From Rossellomorea marisflavi (GTDB taxonomy: Bacteria > Bacillota > Bacilli > Bacillales > Bacillaceae_B), in assembly GCF_009806575.1 (NCBI RefSeq), contig NZ_CP047095.1, positions 3,414,001 through 3,478,000 of the forward strand: a DNA stretch of 64,000 bases. The letters are read 5' to 3'. Both the position numbers and the translations under genes were made by a program. This document shows, piece after piece, positions 35,755 to 44,147 of this stretch. Position 1 is the stretch's first letter. The number at the start of each line of letters is the position of its first letter. Under the pieces are notes generated by a model. The model saw nothing but the letters and a program-made list of their open reading frames with translations, had not been told where the DNA came from and searched no databases.

Positions 35755-36729
35755 TAGAACGGCTTCTGCCAACAGTTCATACGACCTTTTCTTCGCCTCA
35801 AAGTCGGCTATGTTCGTGATGATCATGAACTCGTCCGTCCTGTATACTTCACTGAGCATATCCAGCTCTTCTTTCACCTTCTGGGGAGTTCCGATAAGCA
35901 TCCGCTTTCGGTTTTCTTTGACCTTCTCTATTTCCGAAGGGCGTAGAATCCTGCTTTCCGACGATGCCTGTGTGGGGATGCGGGTATCGATGCCCCTTTC
36001 AACTTCAAGCAGCCAATGATCCTGCGTCATGGCAAGGCGCTCGGCTTCTTCCTGTGTCGGGGCACAGACGACGAATATGCACACGTTGCTCTTTGGATCC
36101 TGAAGTCCTGCTGATGGCCGGAACTGTTCATGATAAAGATCCATCGCCCTCTTCCCGTTGGCCGGTGAGATGAAATGACCGAAGGTGAACGCTGTCCCGA
36201 GCTCCGCCGCAAGCCTTGCTCCCCTGTGGGTGATGCCGAGGATCCACGGAAGCACACGTCCTTCTGTCATGGGGAATGCCCGGACCTTGGTTTCTTCCAG
36301 GTTCCACAAGTAGGATTTAAGGGCCTCTACTTGATGAGGGAATTCGTTCATGCTCTTTTTCACCCCATCAGTAAGGGCGATCCTGGTCTCATACGACCCA
36401 CCCGGTGACCGACCGATTCCAAGGTCGATTCGGCCGGGAAAAAGCGTTTCGAGAACCTTGAAATCTTCCGCGATCTTCAGCGGGCTGTACTGAGGCAGGA
36501 GGACGCCTCCAGAACCGATCCGGATCTTCTCTGTAATGGAAGCAAGATGTGAGATAAGCACCTGTGGAGCAGTCCCAGCCATGCCGTTTGTATTATGATG
36601 CTCGGCCACCCAGAACCTTGTATAGCCCCATTCTTCTGCCAGCCGCGCAAGCTCCCCTGTCTGTTTGAACGCCTCCCCCGCCTCTTCTCCTACGGTCCGG
36701 ACCGTTTGATCCAATACGCTTAATTTCAT
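35752..36729 (-). CDS. LLM-class flavin-dependent oxidoreductase (luciferase-like)
   Basis: A 325-residue bacterial-luciferase-fold protein of the LLM MsnO8/YceB-like group. Landmarks are RFWVAEHHNTNGMAG, RIGSGGVLLPQYSPLKIAEDF and RIDLGIGRSPGG. It would use reduced FMN or F420-like flavin; the partner flavin reductase could be the gene at 31624. AAAGGGGCG precedes the ATG. The substrate is unknown. Confidence 0.9.
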   Translation of the reverse strand: MKLSVLDQTVRTVGEEAGEAFKQTGELARLAEEWGYTRFWVAEHHNTNGMAGTAPQVLISHLASITEKIRIGSGGVLLPQYSPLKIAEDFKVLETLFPGRIDLGIGRSPGGSYETRIALTDGVKKSMNEFPHQVEALKSYLWNLEETKVRAFPMTEGRVLPWILGITHRGARLAAELGTAFTFGHFISPANGKRAMDLYHEQFRPSAGLQDPKSNVCIFVVCAPTQEEAERLAMTQDHWLLEVERGIDTRIPTQASSESRILRPSEIEKVKENRKRMLIGTPQKVKEELDMLSEVYRTDEFMIITNIADFEAKKRSYELLAEAVL

Positions 36730-36809
36730 GAGTCACGCCCCTTTCTTGTTGTATCATTATCCCACTTTCATGAGTGGTTTAACACGGAATTGCTCATATC
36801 AGTTCAACC

Positions 36810-36844
36810 AAAAAAAGGGCTCCCGTACAGTGCGGGAGACCCTT
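36810..36844 (-). terminator. Terminator of the catDE unit
   Basis: On the minus strand AGGGTCTCCCG pairs with CGGGAGCCCT around CACTGTA and is followed by six T residues. Confidence 0.93.
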
Positions 36845-36848
36845 CTTC

Positions 36849-37700
36849 TTAGATGGTGATCAACTTGATTTTATTACCTGCCGGGTCTTCGGTCAGGAAC
36901 CCATCTTCAGATACGTCTGCCTTCGCTCCGATTGCCCGGAGGTTCGCTGCCGCTTCATCGAGCGCGGACTGAGATGGATATATGAGCGTATAGGCATCCA
37001 GGCCAACCTGGTTCTCTGCCGGACGCGGCGCCCCTGTCCCGTTCCACGTGTTCAGTCCGATATGATGGTGATAGCGCCCTGTCGACATGAAGATCGCCTG
37101 GCCACCGTAGCGGGTGACGACATCGAATCCGAGTCCGTCATGGTAGAACGCCTCGGCTGCCTTCAGGTCGTCTACATGGAGATGGATATGTCCCATGACC
37201 GTTTCGGCAGGAAGACCCGTCCACGGCTCGTCATTTGATTCAGCAAGGACGGCTCGTGCATCCACAGGCTCGGTACCCATCCTGACCTGATCGCCGTTCC
37301 ATACCCAATCGGATGATGGGCGGTCGCGATAGATTTCGATTCCGTTGCCGTCCGGGTCAGAAAGATACAGGGCTTCGCTGACTTCATGATCCCCTGATCC
37401 GAGTTGGATGTTGGACGCGAGAAGATGATGGAGACTCTTGCCCAGTTCCTTCCGTGAAGGCAACAGGATGGCAAAATGATAGAGCCCTGTCGTTCTCCCC
37501 TGTTTTGCCTGCACTCCTTCCGGCTGGATGATCGTGAGAAGGGGCACCTTCCCATCAGCGGTCAGGACCACCTTATGGCCGCCGTGTTCCAAAACATCAA
37601 AACCGATGACCTCTTTGTAAAACGAGAGCGAGCGCTCCAGATCTGTCACCTTGATTGTCACATTCCCAACATACGTATTCGGAGATTCATGAAATCCCAT
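36849..37700 (-). CDS. catE: Catechol-2,3-dioxygenase-like VOC protein CatE
   Basis: A 283-residue extradiol-dioxygenase-type protein with two VOC modules (about 8-130 and 165-280). Metal ligands are likely H in TGLYHFAI, H in MGHIHLHV and a C-terminal Glu. In B. subtilis catDE encodes the thiol-stress-induced catechol dioxygenase that detoxifies catechols and quinones. It lies 15 bases after catD in the same order. AGGAGGAACAGC precedes the ATG. Confidence 0.9.
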   Translation of the reverse strand: MGFHESPNTYVGNVTIKVTDLERSLSFYKEVIGFDVLEHGGHKVVLTADGKVPLLTIIQPEGVQAKQGRTTGLYHFAILLPSRKELGKSLHHLLASNIQLGSGDHEVSEALYLSDPDGNGIEIYRDRPSSDWVWNGDQVRMGTEPVDARAVLAESNDEPWTGLPAETVMGHIHLHVDDLKAAEAFYHDGLGFDVVTRYGGQAIFMSTGRYHHHIGLNTWNGTGAPRPAENQVGLDAYTLIYPSQSALDEAAANLRAIGAKADVSEDGFLTEDPAGNKIKLITI

Positions 37701-37715
37701 TGCGCTGTTCCTCCT

Positions 37716-38090
37716 CTATGCTTTCTTCCAGCGATTATCTAATGCAAAAGCAGATTGACTTGATAAAATGAAGTAAACCGACATGGCCAGCAGGGCCACA
37801 TCCAATTCATAGCCTCCCACAAAACCGGCAGAAAATTTAACCGTCACGATGGCACCGAGCATAACCAAGGTAAATAGGACGGCGATGATTCTTGTTCCAA
37901 GCCCGAGGATCATGGCCACGCCTCCCACTAGCTCGATGACTGCTACGATATAGGCCATGAATCCCGGGATTCCCATACTCGAGAAGAAGTCCGCAGTATT
38001 GGAGAGCCCTCCCTGAAATTTATCCAGCCCGTGGACAAAAAATGTAAATCCAAGAACGATACGTAAAATGAATGAAGCGATTGAGTGCAT
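37716..38090 (-). CDS. catD: DoxX-family membrane protein CatD
   Basis: A 124-residue DoxX/DoxD protein with four membrane helices (LRIVLGFTFFVHGLDKF signature at the N-terminus). It forms a redox membrane partner of CatE in B. subtilis. The start is the ATG at 38090 with AAGGAGG upstream. It is divergent from the HxlR regulator; the intergenic region has nested inverted repeats. Confidence 0.9.
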   Translation of the reverse strand: MHSIASFILRIVLGFTFFVHGLDKFQGGLSNTADFFSSMGIPGFMAYIVAVIELVGGVAMILGLGTRIIAVLFTLVMLGAIVTVKFSAGFVGGYELDVALLAMSVYFILSSQSAFALDNRWKKA

Positions 38091-38145
38091 AAAGATCTGT
38101 TCCTCCTTGTTGTAATAAACCATAAGGTTACTTTATGTAACTTAC

Positions 38146-38177
38146 TTTACTTAAATAACTAAGTTATGTCAAGTAAA
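38146..38177. promoter_or_regulatory. Nested inverted repeats between catD and the HxlR gene
   Basis: TTTACTT (38146-38152) faces AAGTAAA (38171-38177), and inside is ATAACTAAGTTAT (38155-38167, 6-base arms around A). The shared centre suggests a dimer-binding operator for the divergent YodB/CatR-type regulator. Confidence 0.7.
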
Positions 38178-38236
38178 TAAATTACTAAAAAACTTCAAAT
38201 GTGTTATACTAGGCATATAGAAGGAGGCGCAAGGCT

Positions 38237-38548
38237 GTGAAACAATCAGAAATTTGTCCTCGATTTGAGAAAGCGATCGGTATCCTCAGTCAAAGATGGA
38301 CGACCTTGATCATCTATCAGCTATTGAACGGTCCTCAGCGGAACAGTGCCATCAAAGATGCCATCGGGATAAGCGGCAGACTGCTCTCGGAAAGACTGAA
38401 GGATCTTGAGGAAGAAGGAATCATCAAACGAACCGTATACCCCGAGACACCCGTAAGGATCGAATACTCCCTGACGGAAAAAGGGTATTCCCTTGAACCC
38501 CTCATGAAGGGGATCGAGAAATGGTCCCAGGACTGGATCGACCTATAA
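38237..38548 (+). CDS. HxlR-family redox regulator (YodB/CatR type)
   Basis: A 103-residue winged-helix protein with GTG start and AAGGAGG upstream. The conserved N-terminal Cys is C7 in EICPRFEKA, the residue that senses quinones and diamide in YodB/CatR. The wing carries TPVRIEYSLTEKG. Divergence from catDE strongly suggests it represses that operon. It ends 124 bases before an MFS gene in the same direction. Confidence 0.9.
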   Translation: MKQSEICPRFEKAIGILSQRWTTLIIYQLLNGPQRNSAIKDAIGISGRLLSERLKDLEEEGIIKRTVYPETPVRIEYSLTEKGYSLEPLMKGIEKWSQDWIDL

Positions 38549-38550
38549 AA

Positions 38551-38580
38551 AGAGGCAGGGGCTCCATGTCTCTTTGTTTG
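38551..38580 (+). terminator. Terminator after the HxlR gene
   Basis: AGAGGCA pairs with TGTCTCT (one G-U) around GGGGCTCCA and is followed by TTGTTTG. Confidence 0.6.
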
Positions 38581-38671
38581 TCATAAGGTTCATAAACATG
38601 AAAATACTTGTTCCAAACATAGCCCTTCCAGTGTATATTTAGAGGAGCGAAATAACGGAAGGAGGTTGCGT

Positions 38672-39868
38672 ATGTGGAAAAACAAAAACGTATGGATCCT
38701 GCTGAGCGGTGAGTTCATCGCAGGACTCGGGCTGTGGCTCGGGATCATCGGGAACCTCGAGTTCATGCAGGAAAAAGTACCGTCAGATTTCATGAAATCA
38801 CTGATTCTTGCTTCGGGATTGCTTGCCGGTCTCGCCGTCGGCCCCTATGCTGGGAAGCTGATTGACAGGATGAAGAAAAAAACGGTCATGCTGGCTGCAG
38901 GTTTCATCCGGGTGGTGAGCGTAGTGTTCATGCTGATCGCCATCCAGACCGGGTCCGTCCTGTGGATGGTCGTTTTCCTCATGGTTATCCAGCTGTCGGC
39001 GGCTTTCTATTTCCCTGCGCTTCAGGCAGCGATCCCCATGGTCGTAAAGGGAAAAGAGCTGCTGCAGATGAACGGGGTCCACATGAATGTGTCCACCCTC
39101 TCAAGGATTCTCGGGACGGCTCTTGGGGGCGTGCTCCTCGTCATCATGCCCCTCTATATGCTCTATATCCTTTCCCTCCTGGCGTATGCCATCCTATTCG
39201 GCCTTACCTGGTTCCTTTCATTCCAGGAAGAAGAGACATCAACGATGGCAAAAGGGAAAGCAGGTGGATTTAAAGAAGTCTTCCCGGTGCTGAAGAACCT
39301 TCCCATCGTCTCCATGACGCTCATCATGACCCTCATCCCCCTCCTTTTCATCGGGGGATTCAATCTGATGGTCATCAACATCAGCGAAATCCAGGACAGT
39401 ACTGCCATCAAGGGATGGATCTATACGGCTGAGGGCCTCTCGTTCATGATCGGCGCCTTTGCCGTGAAGCGAATCGGGGAAAAGATCTCCCCTTACAGGA
39501 TCCTGTTCACCTTCTCATTCATCATCGGGATTGCCCAGTTGGTTCTGTACTTTGCCGGGAACCCGGTACTTTCGGTGCTGTCGTTCATCATCTTCGGTTT
39601 TGCCGTCGGCTGCTTCTTCCCGACGGCGGCCACCATCTTCCAGACCCGGATCCCGAAGGACTATCACGGAAGGTTCTTCTCGTTCCGGAACATGCTCGAC
39701 CGGATGGCCTTCCAGGTTGTCCTATTGATGACGGGGCTGCTCCTCGATCTTGTCGGGCTGCCGGTCATGACCGTCCTGTTCGGAGGATTCTCCCTGATCA
39801 TGACCACGATCTTCTACGTGAGATTCAAGGCACTGCAAGAGGGAAAGACACAAGAAATCGAAGCATAA
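38672..39868 (+). CDS. MFS transporter (drug-efflux-like)
   Basis: A 398-residue major facilitator with 12 predicted membrane helices. The start is the ATG at 38672, with GGAAGGAGG six bases upstream; a TTG six bases before overlaps that site. The loop between helices 2 and 3 reads PYAGKLIDRMKKK, a shortened form of the MFS motif A. The substrate is unknown; a role in exporting toxic compounds would fit the cluster. Confidence 0.88.
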   Translation: MWKNKNVWILLSGEFIAGLGLWLGIIGNLEFMQEKVPSDFMKSLILASGLLAGLAVGPYAGKLIDRMKKKTVMLAAGFIRVVSVVFMLIAIQTGSVLWMVVFLMVIQLSAAFYFPALQAAIPMVVKGKELLQMNGVHMNVSTLSRILGTALGGVLLVIMPLYMLYILSLLAYAILFGLTWFLSFQEEETSTMAKGKAGGFKEVFPVLKNLPIVSMTLIMTLIPLLFIGGFNLMVINISEIQDSTAIKGWIYTAEGLSFMIGAFAVKRIGEKISPYRILFTFSFIIGIAQLVLYFAGNPVLSVLSFIIFGFAVGCFFPTAATIFQTRIPKDYHGRFFSFRNMLDRMAFQVVLLMTGLLLDLVGLPVMTVLFGGFSLIMTTIFYVRFKALQEGKTQEIEA

Positions 39869-39912
39869 AAAAAAGACTGGGGCCTCCTCTGCGGGGGCTC
39901 CAGTCTTTCTTG
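39866..39912. terminator. Bidirectional terminator between two convergent MFS genes
   Basis: AAGACTGGGGCC pairs with GGGGGCTCCAGTCTT with one bulge, with A and T runs on either side. Confidence 0.85.
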
Positions 39913-39916
39913 TTTC

Positions 39917-41104
39917 TTATGAAGCTTCAGATGTTTCCAGCTGACGTCCACGGCGTTTCTTCGAGACAAATGCGTACGCAGCAATCGTAATGATGATGAT
40001 GCTTCCGCATACCACATAAAGGGAAGAATAACCGAGATGGGATGAGACGATTCCGAGAGCGAATGAACCGATGGCAATTCCAAGATCGTACATGATAAAG
40101 AATGTAGACGTGGCATGCCCGGTCCGTTCTTTAGGTGCTTTCTGGATCGCCATGGTCTGATAACTTGGGAGAAGTGCCCCATATCCAAGACCGATCAATC
40201 CGGCGGAAACCAGCAGCAGGCCAGTGGTATGCGTCACGCTGAGCATGAACAGCCCGATGGCAAAGATCACAAGGGACGGGTAGATGACGGCACTTGGACC
40301 TGAACGGTCGAATAGTCGGCCAGTGAACGGTCTTGAGAGCAGCATGATTGCTGCAAACACAACGAAGAACAAACTGACTGATTCAAACAGGCCAAGGGAT
40401 TTCGCGTAAACCGAGATGAACGACATGATCCCTGAATAGGCGAGGGACGTCAAGAATCCTACGAATGCGATCGGTAATGCCTTGAATTCAAAGATATCTT
40501 CGAGGGTCATGCGACCTTTCGGCGATACCTTCGTTTTCTCTTCTTCCACCACTTCGATCCCGAACGAACAGGCGAAGCCGATCAGCAATACGGCCGCAAG
40601 ACCGAGGAAGATCATTTTAAACGGAAGGATCTGAAGCAGGGCCAGTGATAGGAATGGTCCTACAACTACGGCCAGGTTCATGGACATGGCGAAATAGCCG
40701 AGCCCTTCCCCTTTGCGCTCCGCCGGTACCATATCCGCTGCAAGCGTCATGAGGACGGTCGAACACAGGGCGAAAAAGATCCCGTGTACAAAACGCAACA
40801 CCATCAATAGGAAGAAGCTATTGACGAATGGGTAAACGAACGTAAAGATACAAAATAAAAAAATGCCGGCGAGAAGTACTTTTCTCTTACCGAACACCTC
40901 AAGGATCTTACCTGCAAATAAACGGACGATGATGGCTGCAATCAAGAAAATCGTTGTCACGAGTCCTGCCTGGCCTTCATTTCCATGAAGATCATCCAGT
41001 ACATATACCGGCAGTATGGTCAGCAACGAATAAAAGACGAGGAACATAAAGAAGTTATTAATGACGGTCATGATGAATGGCCGCGTCCAGATTGGCTTAT
41101 TCAT
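39917..41104 (-). CDS. MFS transporter (YttB-like efflux protein)
   Basis: A 395-residue MFS protein with 12 helices. The cytosolic loop carries the drug:H+ antiporter-type motif (RLFAGKILEVFGKRK) and a second copy (RPFTGRLFDRSGP). AAGGAGAAATGTT precedes the ATG. It is divergent from a MarR regulator, the usual arrangement for a substrate-induced exporter. Confidence 0.88.
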   Translation of the reverse strand: MNKPIWTRPFIMTVINNFFMFLVFYSLLTILPVYVLDDLHGNEGQAGLVTTIFLIAAIIVRLFAGKILEVFGKRKVLLAGIFLFCIFTFVYPFVNSFFLLMVLRFVHGIFFALCSTVLMTLAADMVPAERKGEGLGYFAMSMNLAVVVGPFLSLALLQILPFKMIFLGLAAVLLIGFACSFGIEVVEEEKTKVSPKGRMTLEDIFEFKALPIAFVGFLTSLAYSGIMSFISVYAKSLGLFESVSLFFVVFAAIMLLSRPFTGRLFDRSGPSAVIYPSLVIFAIGLFMLSVTHTTGLLLVSAGLIGLGYGALLPSYQTMAIQKAPKERTGHATSTFFIMYDLGIAIGSFALGIVSSHLGYSSLYVVCGSIIIITIAAYAFVSKKRRGRQLETSEAS

Positions 41105-41286
41105 AACATTTCTCCTTACTATTATTTAATATACTTAATTAATGTCATACTAATTATAACGCGCATTTATGAATTTGTAAACATAATTGCCATGACAACT
41201 ACTTACGTCTATGATAAAATTACCCTTCCTCATTCACTTTTACGTTATGATAGAGGCAAGAATCTACTACTAGCAGGTGATGAAAA

Positions 41287-41727
41287 ATGAACACGACTTT
41301 TGATGAATCCATCGGTTTGAATACGAGTCATACCATTCGCAACGTCATCCGGTATCTTACCGTCCATTTGAAGGAATTTGATCTTACGCCGGAGCAGTGG
41401 ACCGTACTGAAACGCCTGGCAGCCAATGACGGTATCAGTCAGAAAACACTAGCAGAGCTTGCCGACAAAGATCAGCCTACCGTCACAAGAATCCTCGATA
41501 TCCTTGAGCGCAAAAATCTGATTTCAAAGAAAAAGAACGTCGACGATCGCCGCTCATTCCTCATCCACATCACGGAAAAAGGGAAGAACGTCCAGCAAGA
41601 ACTCACCCCATTCATTGAAGATGTATTTGAAAATCAGATTTTGAAAGGGATTCCCGAAGAGAAGTTAGAAGTGTATAAGGAAGTCCTTCAACTCATCAAT
41701 CAGAATATGAGGGACAGGACGGACTGA
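41287..41727 (+). CDS. MarR-family regulator
   Basis: A 146-residue winged-helix protein with the MarR layout (recognition helix KDQPTVTRILDILERKNLI, wing KNVDDRRSFLIHITEKG). AGGTGATGAAAA precedes the ATG. It very probably represses the divergent MFS gene; the AT-rich intergenic region (41105-41220) holds the likely operator. No Cys-based sensor is visible. Confidence 0.9.
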   Translation: MNTTFDESIGLNTSHTIRNVIRYLTVHLKEFDLTPEQWTVLKRLAANDGISQKTLAELADKDQPTVTRILDILERKNLISKKKNVDDRRSFLIHITEKGKNVQQELTPFIEDVFENQILKGIPEEKLEVYKEVLQLINQNMRDRTD

Positions 41728-41743
41728 AGAAGGAGGCAGAACC

Positions 41744-42478
41744 TTGAGGAAAATACCTGTTGCCCTGCAGCTGTATACGCTGAGGGAGGAAGTGGAGAAG
41801 GATTTCAAAGGTACATTGAGAAAAGTGGCTGAGATGGGGTTCGACGGAGTCGAGCTTGCAGGTCACGGCGGGCTGGGTATCCTGGAGGTCAAGGAGGCAC
41901 TTCAATCCTGTGGACTACAGGCCGTTTCCAGCCATGTGCCCCTCGCAGATCTGCGGAATGATCTGGAGAAGACCTTGGAGGAGCAACTGGAGCTCGGTGT
42001 GACGTTTATTGTATGCCCTTATCTGACTGAGGAGGAGCGGGACTATGCTCTTTTAATCTCAGACCTGAATGCCATCGGCAAACGATGTCATGAAGCGGGC
42101 CTTACTCTATGCTATCACCATCACGATTTTGAATTGCGGGCAGAATATAAAGGACGCCCGGCCCTTTCTTCCATATTGGAAGAAACGCAGGTAGAGCCGG
42201 AGCTTGATATTTACTGGCTGACATATGCCGGGGAACGTCCTTCTGAATGGATCGAGCGCTACAATCCTCCCCTCGTCCACTTGAAGGATATGACAACGGA
42301 TGGTGAACGCTTCTTCGCAGAACTCGGGACAGGCGGCGTTGACCTGGATTCCGTCTTCGCTTCCGGAGAGAGCGCTGACATCCAATGGTGGATCGTCGAA
42401 CAGGATGCCTCGAAGACGAGCCCGATCGAAAGCGTAAGGAAGAGCATGGACTATTTAATACAAATCGGATTAACGTAA
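41744..42478 (+). CDS. Sugar phosphate isomerase/epimerase-like protein
   Basis: A 244-residue TIM-barrel protein of the AP endonuclease 2/xylose isomerase-like family. TTG start with AAGGAGG upstream, 14 bases after the marR stop, so probably co-transcribed. Metal-binding candidates are E in GFDGVELAGHG, H in CYHHHDFEL, D in PELDIYW and H in VHLKDM. These are the typical four ligands. The substrate is unknown. Confidence 0.88.
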   Translation: MRKIPVALQLYTLREEVEKDFKGTLRKVAEMGFDGVELAGHGGLGILEVKEALQSCGLQAVSSHVPLADLRNDLEKTLEEQLELGVTFIVCPYLTEEERDYALLISDLNAIGKRCHEAGLTLCYHHHDFELRAEYKGRPALSSILEETQVEPELDIYWLTYAGERPSEWIERYNPPLVHLKDMTTDGERFFAELGTGGVDLDSVFASGESADIQWWIVEQDASKTSPIESVRKSMDYLIQIGLT

Positions 42479-42484
42479 CAAAAA

Positions 42485-42519
42485 AGAATTCTGCTGCATC
42501 GCGGCAGGGTTCTTTTTTT
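42485..42519 (+). terminator. Terminator after the isomerase gene
   Basis: AGAATTCTGC pairs with GGCAGGGTTCT (imperfect) and is followed by seven T residues. Confidence 0.78.
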
Positions 42520-42538
42520 GTTGCGGACAGGCCCACAT

Positions 42539-42568
42539 AAAAAAGACCCCGGCCGCAGGGGCCGGGGT
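42539..42568 (-). terminator. Terminator after the zinc-type dehydrogenase gene
   Basis: On the minus strand CCCCGGCC pairs with GGCCGGGG around CCTGC and is followed by TCTTTTTT. Confidence 0.92.
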
Positions 42569-42582
42569 AGCTCTCGTGCAAC

Positions 42583-43563
42583 TTACTTGATCAATGCCAC
42601 GATCTTCCCTTTTACATGACGCTCGGAAAGACGTTTAAGGGCGCCTGGTACTTCTTCCAAGCCTACGGTTTCCGCCAGCATGGGATCGATCTTGCCGCTT
42701 GCCACAAGGTCTAGAAGTGCATCGCCGATCACTGCAAAATCTTTTTCGGCGTGAAGATCTCCCGCATGATGACCTGCCTGCAGGGCAATTTCATGCACCG
42801 ATGGCACGATGGAAAATGAGGACACGCCAGAAAGGTCGGGGGCCCCGGCGATGTAAGCGATATGCCCCATATAGGCAAGCATGTCCAATGATTCCGTGGC
42901 ACTTTGCCTGCTGACGGCGTCCACTACTGCGTCAACTCCGCGTCCATCGGTCAGTTCCCTCACCTTCTTCACGACATCTTCCTTTTTGTAGTCGACGACG
43001 TAATCCGCTCCAAGGGATTTCACATATTCATAGTTATGTTCAGACGCCGTGGAGATGATCGTTTTTCCTTGAAGCTTCGCAAGCTGGACGCCGAATCCAC
43101 CGACGCCACCTGCTCCTCCGTGGATCAGGATCGTCTGGATTTGATCCAGTGGCAATTTCCGGTGAAGGGCCTGGTAGGCTGTGTATCCGGCAGTCGGCAA
43201 TGCGGCTGCTTCTTCGAATGAAACCGAATCCGGAATAATGGATACCGTGTGCGCTTTCACCGTGCTGAATTCAGCAAATGCACCTTTCTTGGTCCAGTCT
43301 CCGTGATAAAGGACGCGGTCCCCTATCTTCAAATGCTCAACGCCTTCCCCAAGTTCAACCACAACCCCCGCCCCGTCAAGACCGAGGATATGAGGATAGC
43401 TCCAGGCGGCGTTTCCATTGGTACCCGTTTTGTAATCCACCGGATTCAATCCTGCCGCATGGATTTCCACAAGGATTTCTCCTTTTCCTGGTGAGGGACG
43501 ATCCACTTCTTCCACCTTCATCTCTTCCCATTGATTCTTCCCTTTTAACAGCAGTGCTTTCAT
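42583..43563 (-). CDS. Quinone oxidoreductase-like medium-chain dehydrogenase
   Basis: A 326-residue MDR protein: GroES-like N-terminal domain, then an NAD(P) Rossmann domain with GGAGGVGGFGVQLAK and ISTASEHNYEYVKSLGADYV. The Cys ligands of zinc alcohol dehydrogenases are absent, so a zinc-free quinone or enone reductase is more likely. GAAGGAGGAATTATAG precedes the ATG. It is divergent from a HxlR regulator of the HypR type, which fits quinone or electrophile detoxification. Confidence 0.9.
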   Translation of the reverse strand: MKALLLKGKNQWEEMKVEEVDRPSPGKGEILVEIHAAGLNPVDYKTGTNGNAAWSYPHILGLDGAGVVVELGEGVEHLKIGDRVLYHGDWTKKGAFAEFSTVKAHTVSIIPDSVSFEEAAALPTAGYTAYQALHRKLPLDQIQTILIHGGAGGVGGFGVQLAKLQGKTIISTASEHNYEYVKSLGADYVVDYKKEDVVKKVRELTDGRGVDAVVDAVSRQSATESLDMLAYMGHIAYIAGAPDLSGVSSFSIVPSVHEIALQAGHHAGDLHAEKDFAVIGDALLDLVASGKIDPMLAETVGLEEVPGALKRLSERHVKGKIVALIK

Positions 43564-43609
43564 CTATAATTCCTCCTTCATTTTCATGCTATGAACTGAG
43601 TGCTTCTAG

Positions 43610-43624
43610 GTATATAATATATAC
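43610..43624. promoter_or_regulatory. Perfect 15-bp palindrome in the divergent promoter region
   Basis: GTATATA-A-TATATAC, a perfect inverted repeat centred between the dehydrogenase start (43563) and the HxlR start (43702). It is the likely operator of the HxlR regulator and also contains -10-like sequence. Confidence 0.7.
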
Positions 43625-43701
43625 TGTCCAACCAGACGGCAAGTAGGCACTATTCCGTGCCCCAGTTACCGAATGGAAACCATACAGGGAGGAAAAACAC
43701 C

Positions 43702-44079
43702 ATGAAAGAACTTCAGCAGGACTACCACTGTGCCATCGACATGGTCATTGAGTTGATCGGAGGGAAATGGAAAGTATTGATTTTGTGGAATCTGAACGAA
43801 GGGGACAAACGATTCAATGAGTTGAGGCGATCCATCCCCGACATCACCCAGAAAATGCTCACCCAGCAATTACGGGAGCTGGAGGCCCACGGACTTGTAT
43901 CCAGGACCGTATTCCAGGAAGTCCCTCCCCGAGTGGAATATGCTACGACCGACCTCGGAAAAAAACTTCAGAAAACCCTTTTTGAAATGTGCAGATGGGG
44001 AGATGACTATGCGGAGGAGAAGGGCATCAACATGAACCGCTGCTGGACTACGTATGATTTCATGGGAAAACAGCCGTGA
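43702..44079 (+). CDS. HxlR-family regulator (HypR type)
   Basis: A 125-residue winged-helix protein. The start is the ATG at 43702 with AGGGAGGAA upstream. The conserved N-terminal Cys is C10 in YHCAIDM, which aligns with the reactive Cys of HypR that forms an intersubunit disulfide on disulfide or hypochlorite stress. Recognition region DITQKMLTQQLRELEAHGL and wing VPPRVEYATTDLG are typical. It is expected to control the divergent oxidoreductase gene. Confidence 0.9.
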   Translation: MKELQQDYHCAIDMVIELIGGKWKVLILWNLNEGDKRFNELRRSIPDITQKMLTQQLRELEAHGLVSRTVFQEVPPRVEYATTDLGKKLQKTLFEMCRWGDDYAEEKGINMNRCWTTYDFMGKQP

Positions 44080-44098
44080 TCCCAGGTCTGAATAAATG

Positions 44099-44142
44099 AC
44101 AGCATTCAACGTCTATTTCCCGGGAAACATGTTGAATGCTGT
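44099..44142. terminator. Bidirectional hairpin between HxlR and the DDAH-like gene
   Basis: ACAGCATTCAAC and GTTGAATGCTGT form a 12-bp perfect stem around a 20-base loop that contains TTTCCCGGGAAA, itself palindromic. T tracts are poor. Confidence 0.7.
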
Positions 44143-44147
44143 AGAAC

